In this document: one piece after another, positions 14,379 through 22,064 of the stretch
How positions within the stretch are numbered: position 1 is the stretch's first letter
Layout: each line of letters opens with the position of its first letter
NCBI GenBank assembly: GCA_025363205.1
Contig: JANYEI010000185.1
Span: 1 to 34,858, forward strand
Reading direction: 5' to 3'
Length of the DNA: 34,858 bases
DNA from: Frigoribacterium sp.
GTDB lineage: Bacteria; Actinomycetota; Actinomycetes; Actinomycetales; Microbacteriaceae
Program-made: the position numbers and the translations under genes
Notes under the pieces: model-generated
What the model saw: the letters and a program-made list of their open reading frames with translations, nothing else
Database searches by the model: none
Told to the model about the DNA's origin: nothing

Positions 14379-15803
14379 TCAGGAATCGAAGCCGAGCCCC
14401 GCGGCATCCAGCGTCTTCAGGAGCAGGTTGCGGCGCCCGTCGTTATGGTCGGCCCGGTCGAGCGCCCACTTGGTGGCCTGCACCCCGGCGTAAGTCGCCG
14501 GCTCGGGCGGAAAGGGCAGCGGCGTCGAGCGAACCATCTCAAGCTCAGTGCGCTCAGTTGGCTCACCCGAGAGATAGTCGAGCATTACGTTGGCGGCGAA
14601 CCGGCTCGCGCCGACGCCGAGCCCAGTGAAGCCAGCGGCGTACGCGACCCGGCCCCGGCGAGCGAGGCCGAAGAAAGCGCAGAACCGGGTGCTCGTGTCG
14701 ATGACGCCCGCCCAGCGATGGCTGAACTTCACGCCTTCGAGTTGCGGGAACGTCGTGAAGAAGTGGCTTGCGAGCCGGTGAAAAGACTGCGGCCGGTCGT
14801 CGTACGACGGGCGGATGCGTCCGCCGTAGTGATAGATCGCGTCGTAACCACCCCACAGGATGCGGTTGTCGGCACTGAGGCGATAGTAGTGAAACTGATT
14901 GGCAAGGTCGGCGACGCCCTGCCGACCTTCCCAGCCGATGGAGGCGAGTTGGGCATCCGTCAATGGCTCGGTCATGAGCACGTAGTCATAGACCGGCACG
15001 GTGTGAAGGCGGTAACGCTTGAGCAGGGACGGGAACACGTTGGTAGCGAGGGCAACCTTCTCGGCACTCACGAAGCCCCCGTCGGTGGTCAGCGTCACCG
15101 CACCCGTCGGCAACTCGCTGTCGATGCCCGTCACCGGCGAGTTCTCGCGGATGTCGACGCCTGCTTCGATACAGGCGCGCGCGAGTTCTGCGGCAAGCTT
15201 TGCCGGGTGCACGAGGGCCGTCGCGCGCTTGCTCCAGAGCCCCCCTTGGTAGGTGGGCGAATTGACCAGCGAGCGGATACCCTCGGCGTCGTAATACAGC
15301 TCGCCCTCGCCGTCGTGGGCGGCGCCGAGCTCAGGCAGCTGGTAACGCTCGGTCGCGACTGCGAGTGACCCGGTGCGCTCGAAGTCGCAGTCCAGCCCGA
15401 GACGCGCGACGGTTGCCGCTATCTCGTCGAGGTTTTCCGCACCGAGCCGGTCGAGCTGTTCGAGCTCCCGGGGAAAGCGAGCGAGCCCGTTGGCCTCGCC
15501 GTGGGTGAGGGATGCCTCGCAGAATCCACCGTTTCGCCCGGAAGCAGCCCAGCCGATTGTCTTCGCCTCGAGCACGATCACCCGCGCGCCGGGATCACGC
15601 TCGATCGCCTGCAGCGCGGTCCAGAGCCCGGTGTAGCCGGCACCCACCACGGCGAGGTCATAGTGCACGGTGCCGGAGTGCCGCGGGTTACGTGGCCGAG
15701 GGCCGATGTCGTCGAGCCAGAACGGCGCGAGCCGGGCATCCGCCAGGGCCTCGGTGATGATGCGGGCGTCGGGTGTTGAACGTTCGAAAACCGTGCTGGC
15801 CAT
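14379..15803 (-). CDS. FAD-dependent oxidoreductase (DadA/PuuB-type amine or amino-acid oxidase)
   Basis: A 474-residue DAO-fold flavoenzyme. After a short N-terminal extension, the dinucleotide-binding motif reads DLAVVGAGYTGLWTALQA. It is followed by VIVLEAKTIGWAASGRNGGFCE, the usual FAD-contacting segment with the SGRNGG loop. The substrate domain includes LYYDAEGIRSLVNSPTYQGGLW, and the FAD domain closes with YAAGFTGLGVGASRFAANVMLDYLSG. Length and pattern fit gamma-glutamylputrescine oxidase and glycine/D-amino-acid oxidase relatives; the substrate is not determinable. There is no signal peptide, so it is cytoplasmic. A TAGTGT box six bases before the ATG suggests leaderless transcription. 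Upstream lies the hairpin repeat region. Confidence 0.88.
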   Translation of the reverse strand: MASTVFERSTPDARIITEALADARLAPFWLDDIGPRPRNPRHSGTVHYDLAVVGAGYTGLWTALQAIERDPGARVIVLEAKTIGWAASGRNGGFCEASLTHGEANGLARFPRELEQLDRLGAENLDEIAATVARLGLDCDFERTGSLAVATERYQLPELGAAHDGEGELYYDAEGIRSLVNSPTYQGGLWSKRATALVHPAKLAAELARACIEAGVDIRENSPVTGIDSELPTGAVTLTTDGGFVSAEKVALATNVFPSLLKRYRLHTVPVYDYVLMTEPLTDAQLASIGWEGRQGVADLANQFHYYRLSADNRILWGGYDAIYHYGGRIRPSYDDRPQSFHRLASHFFTTFPQLEGVKFSHRWAGVIDTSTRFCAFFGLARRGRVAYAAGFTGLGVGASRFAANVMLDYLSGEPTERTELEMVRSTPLPFPPEPATYAGVQATKWALDRADHNDGRRNLLLKTLDAAGLGFDS

Positions 15804-15809
15804 AGGGCA

Positions 15810-15815
15810 ACACTA
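15810..15815 (-). promoter_or_regulatory. -10 box for a probable leaderless FAD oxidoreductase transcript
   Basis: TAGTGT on the minus strand matches TAnnnT and ends six bases before the ATG at 15803, with no ribosome-binding site in between. Transcription would begin essentially at the start codon. The nearest repeat copy begins about 18 bp further upstream. Confidence 0.4.
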
Positions 15816-15832
15816 CGGTTGCCGCCCCCTTA

Positions 15833-16094
15833 CGCGCTCACGAGTGACACGTGCGCCCGCACCTTCGGGTGCGCGTGTCACTCCCGGGCGCGGAGACAGC
15901 GGTGCGGAGAGCCGAGCGGCACGGGTGGCACCGGTGCGAAGCGTCGAGCGGCAAGGGTGGCGCCGGTGCGGAGAACAGCCGTGCGGTTAGATCCTCCGCG
16001 CTCACGAGTGACACGTGCGCCCGCACCTTCGGGTGCGTGTGTCACTCCCGGGTGCGGAGACAGCAGTGCGGAGACAGCGGTGCGGAGTGCAGAG
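15833..16094. repeat. Compound intergenic repeat with two UUCG-capped hairpins
   Basis: A 78-bp unit occurs twice (15833-15910 and 15997-16074, offset 164 bp) with only a few differences. Each copy holds a hairpin (15842-15883 and 16006-16047). Outer arms are GAGTGACAC and GTGTCACTC. An inner stem CGCACC/GGTGCG is closed by the stable tetraloop TTCG, with a one-sided six-base bulge. Between them lies a 32-bp unit repeated twice (CGAGCGGCA... at about 15913-15973), and after them a 14-bp unit repeated three times (16053-16094). The block fills the gap between two leftward genes. It has no T-tract or convincing coding potential, and may be a REP-like element, a transcript-stabilising structure or a terminator. 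Confidence 0.8.
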
Positions 16095-16097
16095 TTG

Positions 16098-16721
16098 CTA
16101 GTCGAAGATGGGGCCGCGCGTTCGCGATCGCTTGAGTTCGAAGAAGCCGTCGTAACTCGCGAGTGCGACGACACCGTCCCAGAGAGCAGCCGCCTGTTCG
16201 CCTTTCGGTGCGGGCGAGATGACCGGACCGAAGAAGGCGTAATCACCGATCGCGATCACCGGGGTGCCGACATCCTGCCCGACTCGCTCGATTCCGTCGA
16301 AGTGAGACGCGCGCATCTGCGGGTCGTATTGATCAGAGTCGGCGAAGGCCGCGAGCGAAGCGGGGAGTCCGACCTCGGCGAGGGACTCGGCGATGATCGC
16401 ATCGACGTCCTCGCGCTCCCCGGGATGAATGCGCGTTCCGAGCGCGTCGTATAGCGGTTTGACCGCGGTCTGGCCGTGCATCTCAGCGACGGCCGCGACG
16501 AGGTGCGTGTAGCGGAGCGCCCGCGGGAGGAAGACGCGGTAGCCCTCCGAAAGTTCCGTCACATTTTCGTTGAGCACAGCGAGGCTCATCACGTGCCAAC
16601 TCACCTCGAGATCGCGCAGCGTGGCCACTTCGTCGAGCCAGCGGCTGGTCATCCAAGCCCAGGGACAGGAGGGGTCGAACCAGAAGTCGACGGGGGTCGG
16701 GGTCACGCGGGTTTCGGTCAT
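16098..16721 (-). CDS. Rv2466c-like DsbA-family thioredoxin-fold protein with a CxxA active site
   Basis: A 207-residue protein of the DsbA/2-hydroxychromene isomerase thioredoxin fold. It resembles the mycothiol-dependent nitroreductase Rv2466c: VDFWFDPSCPWAWMTSRWLDEV, then VSWHVMSLAVLNE, HPGEREDVDAIIAESL, and GTPVIAIGDYAFFGPVISPAPKGEQ with the cis-Pro before Val-Ile. Cys19 is present but the position of the resolving Cys is Ala22, so a dithiol mechanism is impossible and a monothiol/mycothiol mechanism is more plausible. The frame is open 67 codons upstream; the ATG at 16721 is chosen because homology starts there. It is cytoplasmic, with no signal peptide, and divergent from the gene at 16846. 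Confidence 0.8.
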   Translation of the reverse strand: MTETRVTPTPVDFWFDPSCPWAWMTSRWLDEVATLRDLEVSWHVMSLAVLNENVTELSEGYRVFLPRALRYTHLVAAVAEMHGQTAVKPLYDALGTRIHPGEREDVDAIIAESLAEVGLPASLAAFADSDQYDPQMRASHFDGIERVGQDVGTPVIAIGDYAFFGPVISPAPKGEQAAALWDGVVALASYDGFFELKRSRTRGPIFD

Positions 16722-16845
16722 GTTTCGGGCAACCGAGTACTTGGCGAGGGTATTCCAATCTGGGTCTGGATTCACCGGCCGGGAAGGCGCACACTGGAAA
16801 GCCAGGGCGCACCGTTGAAGAGCGCGCCGGTCGTCGGAGGCCCTC

Positions 16846-17502
16846 ATGCGCACAACACCAACCCTGCTTCCGATCCTGTCTCGGGGCAAGCACCGCAACC
16901 CGCGGCGCGGTGCCTGCTTCATGGAGTACGCGTCGTATCTGGCGGGGGAAATGTGGAGCGATCATCCCTCCTGCACGGATCCGTCGCTCGCCTCCCTGGC
17001 CCGAATGGTCAACGACTGCACCTCGGATGCCGCGCGAGGCCAGCTGGTCACGATGATCCCGTCCGTCATCGGGCTCACCGGCGATGGCACGATCACCGCC
17101 ATCCGGCTGGCTGCTCGTGCTGCCAGCGCCGCCCTGCCAATCGCGAGCGAAGGACGCCAGCGCGCTCTCGCCGCTGGACTGCTTCGCTGCGATGAATTGC
17201 TCGCGAGCTGGGGTGAGAGCGAGTCGAGCCCGAGTCGGGCGATGGTGCGCAGCGCGCTGGACGACACCCCCGGTGCAAGTACCTGGGCTGGCGAGTTCCT
17301 GCAGTTGGCTGGCGCACTCTCCCCGCGGTCGATTCCGCTCATGAGCGAGGCGATCATCCGCACGGCAGTCGTGGGCATTGCGGATGCGTGCGTGCAGGAC
17401 TCGAATCACCGGCTTCGCGAACTTCTTGCCCTCGCTATTGCGGACTGCGCCGCCGATAGCTCGGTGGTGTTCCCGATTCGGGAAGTCCAGCTGACGCCCT
17501 GA
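16846..17502 (+). CDS. Conserved actinobacterial protein with N-terminal Cys/His cluster, function unknown
   Basis: A 218-residue soluble protein that I recognise only as conserved hypothetical. Residues 13-48 are the distinctive part: a basic stretch GKHRNPRRGACFMEY followed by LAGEMWSDHPSC. His16, Cys24, His40 and Cys43 are spaced like possible metal ligands. VNDCTSDAARGQLV follows. The rest is Ala/Leu-rich helix. Relatives, as I recall them, share this N-terminal motif, but no function is established. The ATG at 16846 follows GGAGG (16837-16841) with good spacing. The next gene, pepN, has its own promoter overlapping the end of this one. Confidence 0.75.
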   Translation: MRTTPTLLPILSRGKHRNPRRGACFMEYASYLAGEMWSDHPSCTDPSLASLARMVNDCTSDAARGQLVTMIPSVIGLTGDGTITAIRLAARAASAALPIASEGRQRALAAGLLRCDELLASWGESESSPSRAMVRSALDDTPGASTWAGEFLQLAGALSPRSIPLMSEAIIRTAVVGIADACVQDSNHRLRELLALAIADCAADSSVVFPIREVQLTP

Positions 17503-17518
17503 TCGGCCCAACTAGACT
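17491..17518 (+). promoter_or_regulatory. Probable sigma-70-type promoter of pepN
   Basis: CTGACG (17491-17496, four of six matches to TTGACA) is separated by 16 bp from TAGACT (17513-17518), a good TAnnnT -10 box. Transcription would start near 17525, about 33 bases before the TTG start of pepN. The -35 region overlaps the end of the preceding gene. Confidence 0.5.
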
Positions 17519-17557
17519 CCTTTCTTGGACACGATCCATTGAGCGAAGGAGCCGCAG

Positions 17558-20095
17558 TTGCCTGGAGAGAACCTCACCCGCGTCGAAGCCCAGGAGCGCA
17601 AGTCGCTCGTTTCGGTCGATCACTATGACGTGACCCTCGACCTGACAACCGGGCCGGAGATCTTCCGCAGCACAACGGTCGTCACGTTTGATGCGACACC
17701 GGGATCCTCCACCTTCATCGATGCAATCACCCGCACCGTGCATTCCGCGACGCTGAACGGCGCGGATCTTGATGTCACAGCCGTGAATGATGGCATCCGC
17801 ATCCAGCTGGATGGCCTTGCGGCGCACAACCTGCTCACCGTTGTCGCCGACGCCGAGTACACCAATACCGGAGAGGGCCTGCACCGTTTCGTCGACCCGG
17901 TCGACAATGAGGTGTACCTGTACACGCAATTTGAGGTTCCGGATTCCCGCCGGGTATTCGCGGTGTTCGAGCAACCCGACCTCAAAGCCACGTTCGGATT
18001 CACGGTCACCGCCCCCGCGGCCTGGCAGCTGATCAGTAACTCGCCCACTCCGGAACCCGTGATTACCGGCGAGTCCGCCACCTGGGAGTTCGAGCCAACC
18101 CCGATCCTGTCTTCCTATGTGACGGCACTCGTCGCCGGTCCGTACGAGGTCGTGCGGTCCGCCTTGACCAGTCGCAGCGGCCGCGTCATCCCTCTTGGAC
18201 TGTTCTCCCGCAAGTCGCTCAGCCAATACCTCGACGCCGACTACATCTTCGAGAAGACGCGCCAGGGTTTCGCGTATTACGAGGAGAAGTTCGACTACCC
18301 CTACCCCTTCGCCAAGTATGACCAGCTGTTCGTACCGGAGTTCAATGCGGGCGCGATGGAGAACGCAGGCGCCGTGACGTTCACCGAGTCGTATGTGTTC
18401 CGGTCAAAGGTGACCGACGCGATCAAAGAGCGCCGCGTCGTCACGATCCTGCACGAACTTGCCCACATGTGGTTCGGCGACCTCGTCACCATGAAATGGT
18501 GGAACGACCTCTGGCTGAACGAGTCCTTCGCCGAATGGGCGTCCACTATCGCGACGGCCGAGGCCACGGAGTGGACCGAAGCCTGGACCACGTTCCAGGC
18601 CATGGAGAAGAGCTGGGCCTACCGCCAGGACCAGCTGCCCTCGACCCATCCCGTGGTCGCGACAATCGAGGATCTCGAGGCCGTGCAGGTGAACTTCGAC
18701 GGCATCACCTACGCCAAGGGCGGATCGGTGCTCAAGCAGCTCGTTGCGTGGGTGGGAATCGACGCCTTCTTCGCCGGCGTCGCCGCCTACTTCGCGAAAC
18801 ATGAATACGGCAACACCGAGCTCAGCGACCTGCTCGCAGAGCTTCAGATCACGAGCGGCCGGGACCTCAGCGGATGGTCAGCGCTCTGGCTCGAAACCGC
18901 TGGTGTCAACACCCTGACACCGGAAATAGAAACGAGTTCCACCGGAGTCATCACCTCGTTCGCCATCGTCCAGACGGCGGCAGCCGACTATCCGACCATC
19001 CGCCCGCACCGACTGGCGGTCGGCCTGTATGACCTGTTCGATGGCGCGCTCGTGCGCACCCACCAAGTGGAGCTCGATGTGGATGGTGTGCGCACCGAGG
19101 TCGCTGAGCTCGTCGGCACGACCAAGCCAGCGCTGGTGCTGCTCAACGACGATGACCTTGCATACGCGAAGATCCGTCTTGACCCCGACTCGCTCGCCGT
19201 GGCGATCGATCACCTCGCGCACATCGAGAACCCGCTTGCTCGCGCCATTGTGTGGGGCGCGGCATGGGATGCCACCCGCGACGGCGAAAGCCCCGCGAGC
19301 GACTACGTGCGCCTCGTGCTTGGCAACATCGCCAGCGAGACCGAGTCAACCACCATCCGAACCACACTCGGCCAGCTCGGCCTCGTGGCGAAGCAATATG
19401 TGGCCCCGGAGCGCCGCACCGAGACCCTCACACTCATCGGCGACACCCTCTGGACGCTTGCGACGGGGGCCACCCCCGGCTCTGACGCCCAATTCCAGTT
19501 CGTCAAGTTCTTCGCGGCGTACGCCTCGACGACCAAGCATGCGGCGACGCTCACCGGGCTTCGCGACGGCTCGGCCCCGCTCGAGGGACTGGAGATCGAC
19601 ACCGACCTCGGCTGGGAGATTTTGGAGGGACTCGTGCTCACCGGCGTAGCCGGCCAGCCCGAGATCGACGCCGCCCTCGCGGCCGACAACACTTCGAACG
19701 GCCAGCAGGCGGCGGCGCGGGCATCGGCCTCCATCCCGACCGCCGAAGGCAAGCGCAGAGCATTTGACTCGCTCGTGGACAGCGATGCCCTGCCGAACTC
19801 GATCGTGCACAACGTGACCGTCGGCTACCTGCACGTGAACGACCCGAGCGTTCTCGAGTCCCTGGTCGCGCCGTATTTCGCGGCGATTGGTGACATCTGG
19901 GCCACCCGGTCGTACAAGATCGCGGAGTACATCATCCTCGGCCTGTACCCCTCGCCGCTGGCATCCAATGCGCTCGTCAGCGCGACGAAGGCTTGGCTCG
20001 CTGTCAACCCGAACATCCCGGCACTTCGCCGTCTCGTCACCGAGAATCTCGCGGGAGTCGAGCGCGCGCTGGCCGTGCAGTCGAAAGACTCGTAG
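17558..20095 (+). CDS. pepN: Aminopeptidase N (M1 family zinc metallopeptidase)
   Basis: An 845-residue M1 aminopeptidase of standard length. It is cytoplasmic and removes N-terminal residues from peptides. The exopeptidase motif GAMEN is at residues 265-269. The zinc site HELAH is at 299-303 with the third ligand Glu322 in LWLNESFAEW. The C-terminal half is the helical ERAP1-like domain. The start is TTG at 17558, supported by GAAGGAG (17545-17551) six bases before it and by the N-terminus MPGENLTRVEAQ, which is typical of actinobacterial PepN. It has its own promoter upstream and a long hairpin 35 bp after the stop. Confidence 0.96.
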   Translation: MPGENLTRVEAQERKSLVSVDHYDVTLDLTTGPEIFRSTTVVTFDATPGSSTFIDAITRTVHSATLNGADLDVTAVNDGIRIQLDGLAAHNLLTVVADAEYTNTGEGLHRFVDPVDNEVYLYTQFEVPDSRRVFAVFEQPDLKATFGFTVTAPAAWQLISNSPTPEPVITGESATWEFEPTPILSSYVTALVAGPYEVVRSALTSRSGRVIPLGLFSRKSLSQYLDADYIFEKTRQGFAYYEEKFDYPYPFAKYDQLFVPEFNAGAMENAGAVTFTESYVFRSKVTDAIKERRVVTILHELAHMWFGDLVTMKWWNDLWLNESFAEWASTIATAEATEWTEAWTTFQAMEKSWAYRQDQLPSTHPVVATIEDLEAVQVNFDGITYAKGGSVLKQLVAWVGIDAFFAGVAAYFAKHEYGNTELSDLLAELQITSGRDLSGWSALWLETAGVNTLTPEIETSSTGVITSFAIVQTAAADYPTIRPHRLAVGLYDLFDGALVRTHQVELDVDGVRTEVAELVGTTKPALVLLNDDDLAYAKIRLDPDSLAVAIDHLAHIENPLARAIVWGAAWDATRDGESPASDYVRLVLGNIASETESTTIRTTLGQLGLVAKQYVAPERRTETLTLIGDTLWTLATGATPGSDAQFQFVKFFAAYASTTKHAATLTGLRDGSAPLEGLEIDTDLGWEILEGLVLTGVAGQPEIDAALAADNTSNGQQAAARASASIPTAEGKRRAFDSLVDSDALPNSIVHNVTVGYLHVNDPSVLESLVAPYFAAIGDIWATRSYKIAEYIILGLYPSPLASNALVSATKAWLAVNPNIPALRRLVTENLAGVERALAVQSKDS

Positions 20096-20129
20096 CCGCG
20101 CAGCCGCGCACGACAATCAGAGTGAGTGA

Positions 20130-20165
20130 GGTCATTCTGGGAGGACACGCCCTCCCGGAATGACC
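20130..20165 (+). terminator. 15-bp stem hairpin after pepN
   Basis: Arms 20130-20144 (GGTCATTCTGGGAGG) and 20151-20165 (CCTCCCGGAATGACC) pair along all 15 positions with a single T-G wobble, around a six-base loop. It lies 35 bp after the pepN stop and probably terminates or stabilises the transcript. No U-tract follows, which is common for actinobacterial terminators. Confidence 0.65.
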
Positions 20166-20200
20166 ATCGCGGCCCTGACTCACGGGCGCTCACCGGAATA

Positions 20201-20229
20201 TCCTCCGGGCGGATGATTCGCCCGGAGGA
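20201..20229. other. Perfect 11-bp-arm hairpin upstream of the ABC exporter operon
   Basis: TCCTCCGGGCG (20201-20211) and CGCCCGGAGGA (20219-20229) are perfect inverted repeats around a seven-base loop. The right arm ends ten bases before the TAGGCT box of the ABC operon, so the hairpin occupies the -35 region. It could be a second pepN terminator or a regulator-binding palindrome for the exporter. Confidence 0.6.
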
Positions 20230-20238
20230 AGCCCCGGC

Positions 20239-20244
20239 TAGGCT
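20239..20244 (+). promoter_or_regulatory. -10 box of the ABC exporter operon
   Basis: TAGGCT fits TAnnnT and lies seven bases before an ATG at 20252. That ATG opens a five-codon frame (MRMIS) whose TGA overlaps the GTG start of the ABC gene (GTGA at 20266-20269). Transcripts starting at the expected position would be leaderless for the mini-frame and would carry GAGGA as ribosome-binding site for the ABC gene. Confidence 0.4.
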
Positions 20245-20265
20245 CGAATACATGAGGATGATTTC

Positions 20266-21180
20266 GTGATCGAAGCAACCGCCCTGACCAAACACTATGG
20301 CGCGAAGACCGCCGTCGACAGCGTGACCTTCTCGGTGAAACCGGGCATGGTCACCGGCTTCCTCGGTCCCAACGGGGCGGGGAAGTCGACGACAATGCGG
20401 CTCGTGGTCGCACTCGACCGGCCGTCGAATGGGGCGGTGACGGTCAACGGTAAGCAGTACAGCGACCTCAAAGCACCACTGCGCGAAGTCGGCGTGCTGC
20501 TCGACGCCAAAGCGGTGCACACCGGTCGCTCGGCCATCAACCACTTGCGCGCACTCGCTGCTACCCACAACATCGGCCGTGCCCGCGTCGATGAGGTGAT
20601 CGGACTCACCGGCCTCGATTCCGTGGCCCGAAAGCGCGTCGGCGGCTTCTCGCTTGGAATGGGGCAGCGGCTCGGAATCGCCGCAGCCCTTCTCGGGGGC
20701 CCGGCCACGCTGATCCTCGATGAGCCGGTCAACGGGCTCGACCCCGAGGGTGTGATCTGGGTGCGTAATCTCACGCGCTTCCTCGCCTCAGAGGGCCGCA
20801 CGATCTTTCTCTCCTCACACCTTATGAGCGAAATGGCGCAGACCGCCGATCACATCATCGTGCTCGGGCGGGGTCGGATCATTGCGGATGCACCGGTCCG
20901 CGACATCGTGGCTCTCGCGACCGGTAACGCCGTGCAGGTTCGCACACCGGATGCCGAGCGATTCGCCGCGCTGCTCGCCGCCCCGGACGTCGTAGTTGCC
21001 CATGACCAGCCCCACCTTCTGCAGGTGACGGGACTGACCGCGCCGCAGATCGGTGAGCTCGCAGCGCGCAACGGTGTGGTGCTCCACGAGCTCGCTCCAC
21101 AGGCCGGTTCGCTCGAAGACGCCTACCTCGCCCTGACCAAGGACGAAGTCGAATATCACGCCGGAGGGATTGCCCGATGA
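20266..21180 (+). CDS. ABC-2-type exporter ATP-binding protein
   Basis: A 304-residue ATPase of the DrrA/CcmA-like exporter class. Walker A is GPNGAGKST (about residues 35-43). The signature is SLGMGQRLGIAAALLG, the Walker B LILDEPVNGLDPEG, and the H-loop region reads TIFLSSHLMSEM. The C-terminal 80 residues are the accessory domain found in antibiotic and bacteriocin exporters. Its start is GTG at 20266, behind GAGGA about seven bases upstream. The stop overlaps the permease ATG (ATGA at 21177-21180), so the two subunits are translationally coupled. The permease carries a premature stop, which may leave this ATPase without a partner. Confidence 0.92.
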   Translation: MIEATALTKHYGAKTAVDSVTFSVKPGMVTGFLGPNGAGKSTTMRLVVALDRPSNGAVTVNGKQYSDLKAPLREVGVLLDAKAVHTGRSAINHLRALAATHNIGRARVDEVIGLTGLDSVARKRVGGFSLGMGQRLGIAAALLGGPATLILDEPVNGLDPEGVIWVRNLTRFLASEGRTIFLSSHLMSEMAQTADHIIVLGRGRIIADAPVRDIVALATGNAVQVRTPDAERFAALLAAPDVVVAHDQPHLLQVTGLTAPQIGELAARNGVVLHELAPQAGSLEDAYLALTKDEVEYHAGGIAR

Positions 21181-22016
21181 CCACCACGACAACGTACATA
21201 GCCCACGGCTCAGGGCTCAGCTTCCGGGGGCTGCTGCTCTCGGAGTGGATCAAGCTCACCTCGCTGCGCTCCACGGTGTGGTGCTACGGCATCATTCTGA
21301 TCATTAACCTCGGGCTCGCCTTCCTGCTGTCCTCCGTGGTCCCGGCCCCGAAAGACGGGACGCCAGTCCTCAATCAGGAATTCTGGGCGCAGTAAGCAAC
21401 GATCGGAACCGCTTTCAGCCAGCTCGTCATCGCTGTGCTCGGTGCTCTCGTCATCACCGGCGAGTACGGTACTGGCATGATCCGCTCCACTTTTGCGGCG
21501 GTTCCGAAGCGGTTGCCAGCGTTGCTCGCCAAGGCCGTCGTGTTCGGTGTTTCGACCTTCGTCATTTCCCTCGTCACACTTGCAGGTAGCGCTCTGATCG
21601 CTGCTCCGCTCCTGAATGCCAAGGGCATGAATCTCGATTTTGGAGACGGTCGCGTGTCGCTCGCTGTCCTCGGCGCCGCCGGTTTCATGACGCTGGTCGG
21701 CCTGATGGCGCTCTTCCTCAGCACCATCATCCGCAACAGCGCAGGCGGGATCTCCGCGGCGATCGGCCTGCCCTTCGTCGCGCCGATCATCATGCAGATC
21801 TTCGTCAGCATCACCCGGTCGCCGTGGGCTCAGAACATCCTCGAGTTCCTTCCCAGCACCGCGGGACAGCGGATGTCGACCTACGCGATCGGCCCCCTCC
21901 CTCAGATCAAGGACGTCGTCATTCTCGACGCTGGCCTGGGCTTACTCGTGCTCGCGGCCTGGGTGTCGCTCTTCGGGATCATCGCGGGCGTGCTCCTCAA
22001 GCGCCGGGACGCCTGA
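21177..22016 (+). pseudogene. ABC-2-type permease interrupted by an in-frame TAA
   Basis: The frame starting at ATG 21177 reaches TAA at 21393-21395 after 72 codons. It then continues in the same frame, without any insertion or deletion, to TGA at 22014-22016. Read through, the product would be about 279 residues with roughly six membrane helices, typical of the ABC-2 permease partner of the upstream ATPase. The first part holds the SEWIKLTSLRSTVW motif and helix one. The second part begins ATIGTAFSQLVIAVLGALV and contains VITGEYGTGMIRSTFAAVPKR, the hallmark of this permease family. A single base change would restore a sense codon. It could be a nonsense mutation, a sequencing error, or a stop read through. 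No good internal ribosome-binding site supports reinitiation at GTG 21435 or ATG 21478. Confidence 0.8.
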
Positions 22017-22050
22017 CAGTCCCCCGACGGGAGCGCACAAACGCCCGCGG

Positions 22051-22056
22051 TAAACT
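22051..22056 (+). promoter_or_regulatory. -10 box of mscS (probable leaderless transcript)
   Basis: TAAACT matches TAnnnT and ends eight bases before the mscS ATG at 22065. No ribosome-binding site is present in the intervening CGGGCACC. A leaderless message is therefore likely. No good -35 is seen. Confidence 0.45.
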
Positions 22057-22064
22057 CGGGCACC

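Noticed and set aside
15819-16454. Plus-strand open frame running through the hairpin repeats into the antisense of the Rv2466c-like gene
   Set aside because: It consists of translated repeats and antisense of a well-supported gene.
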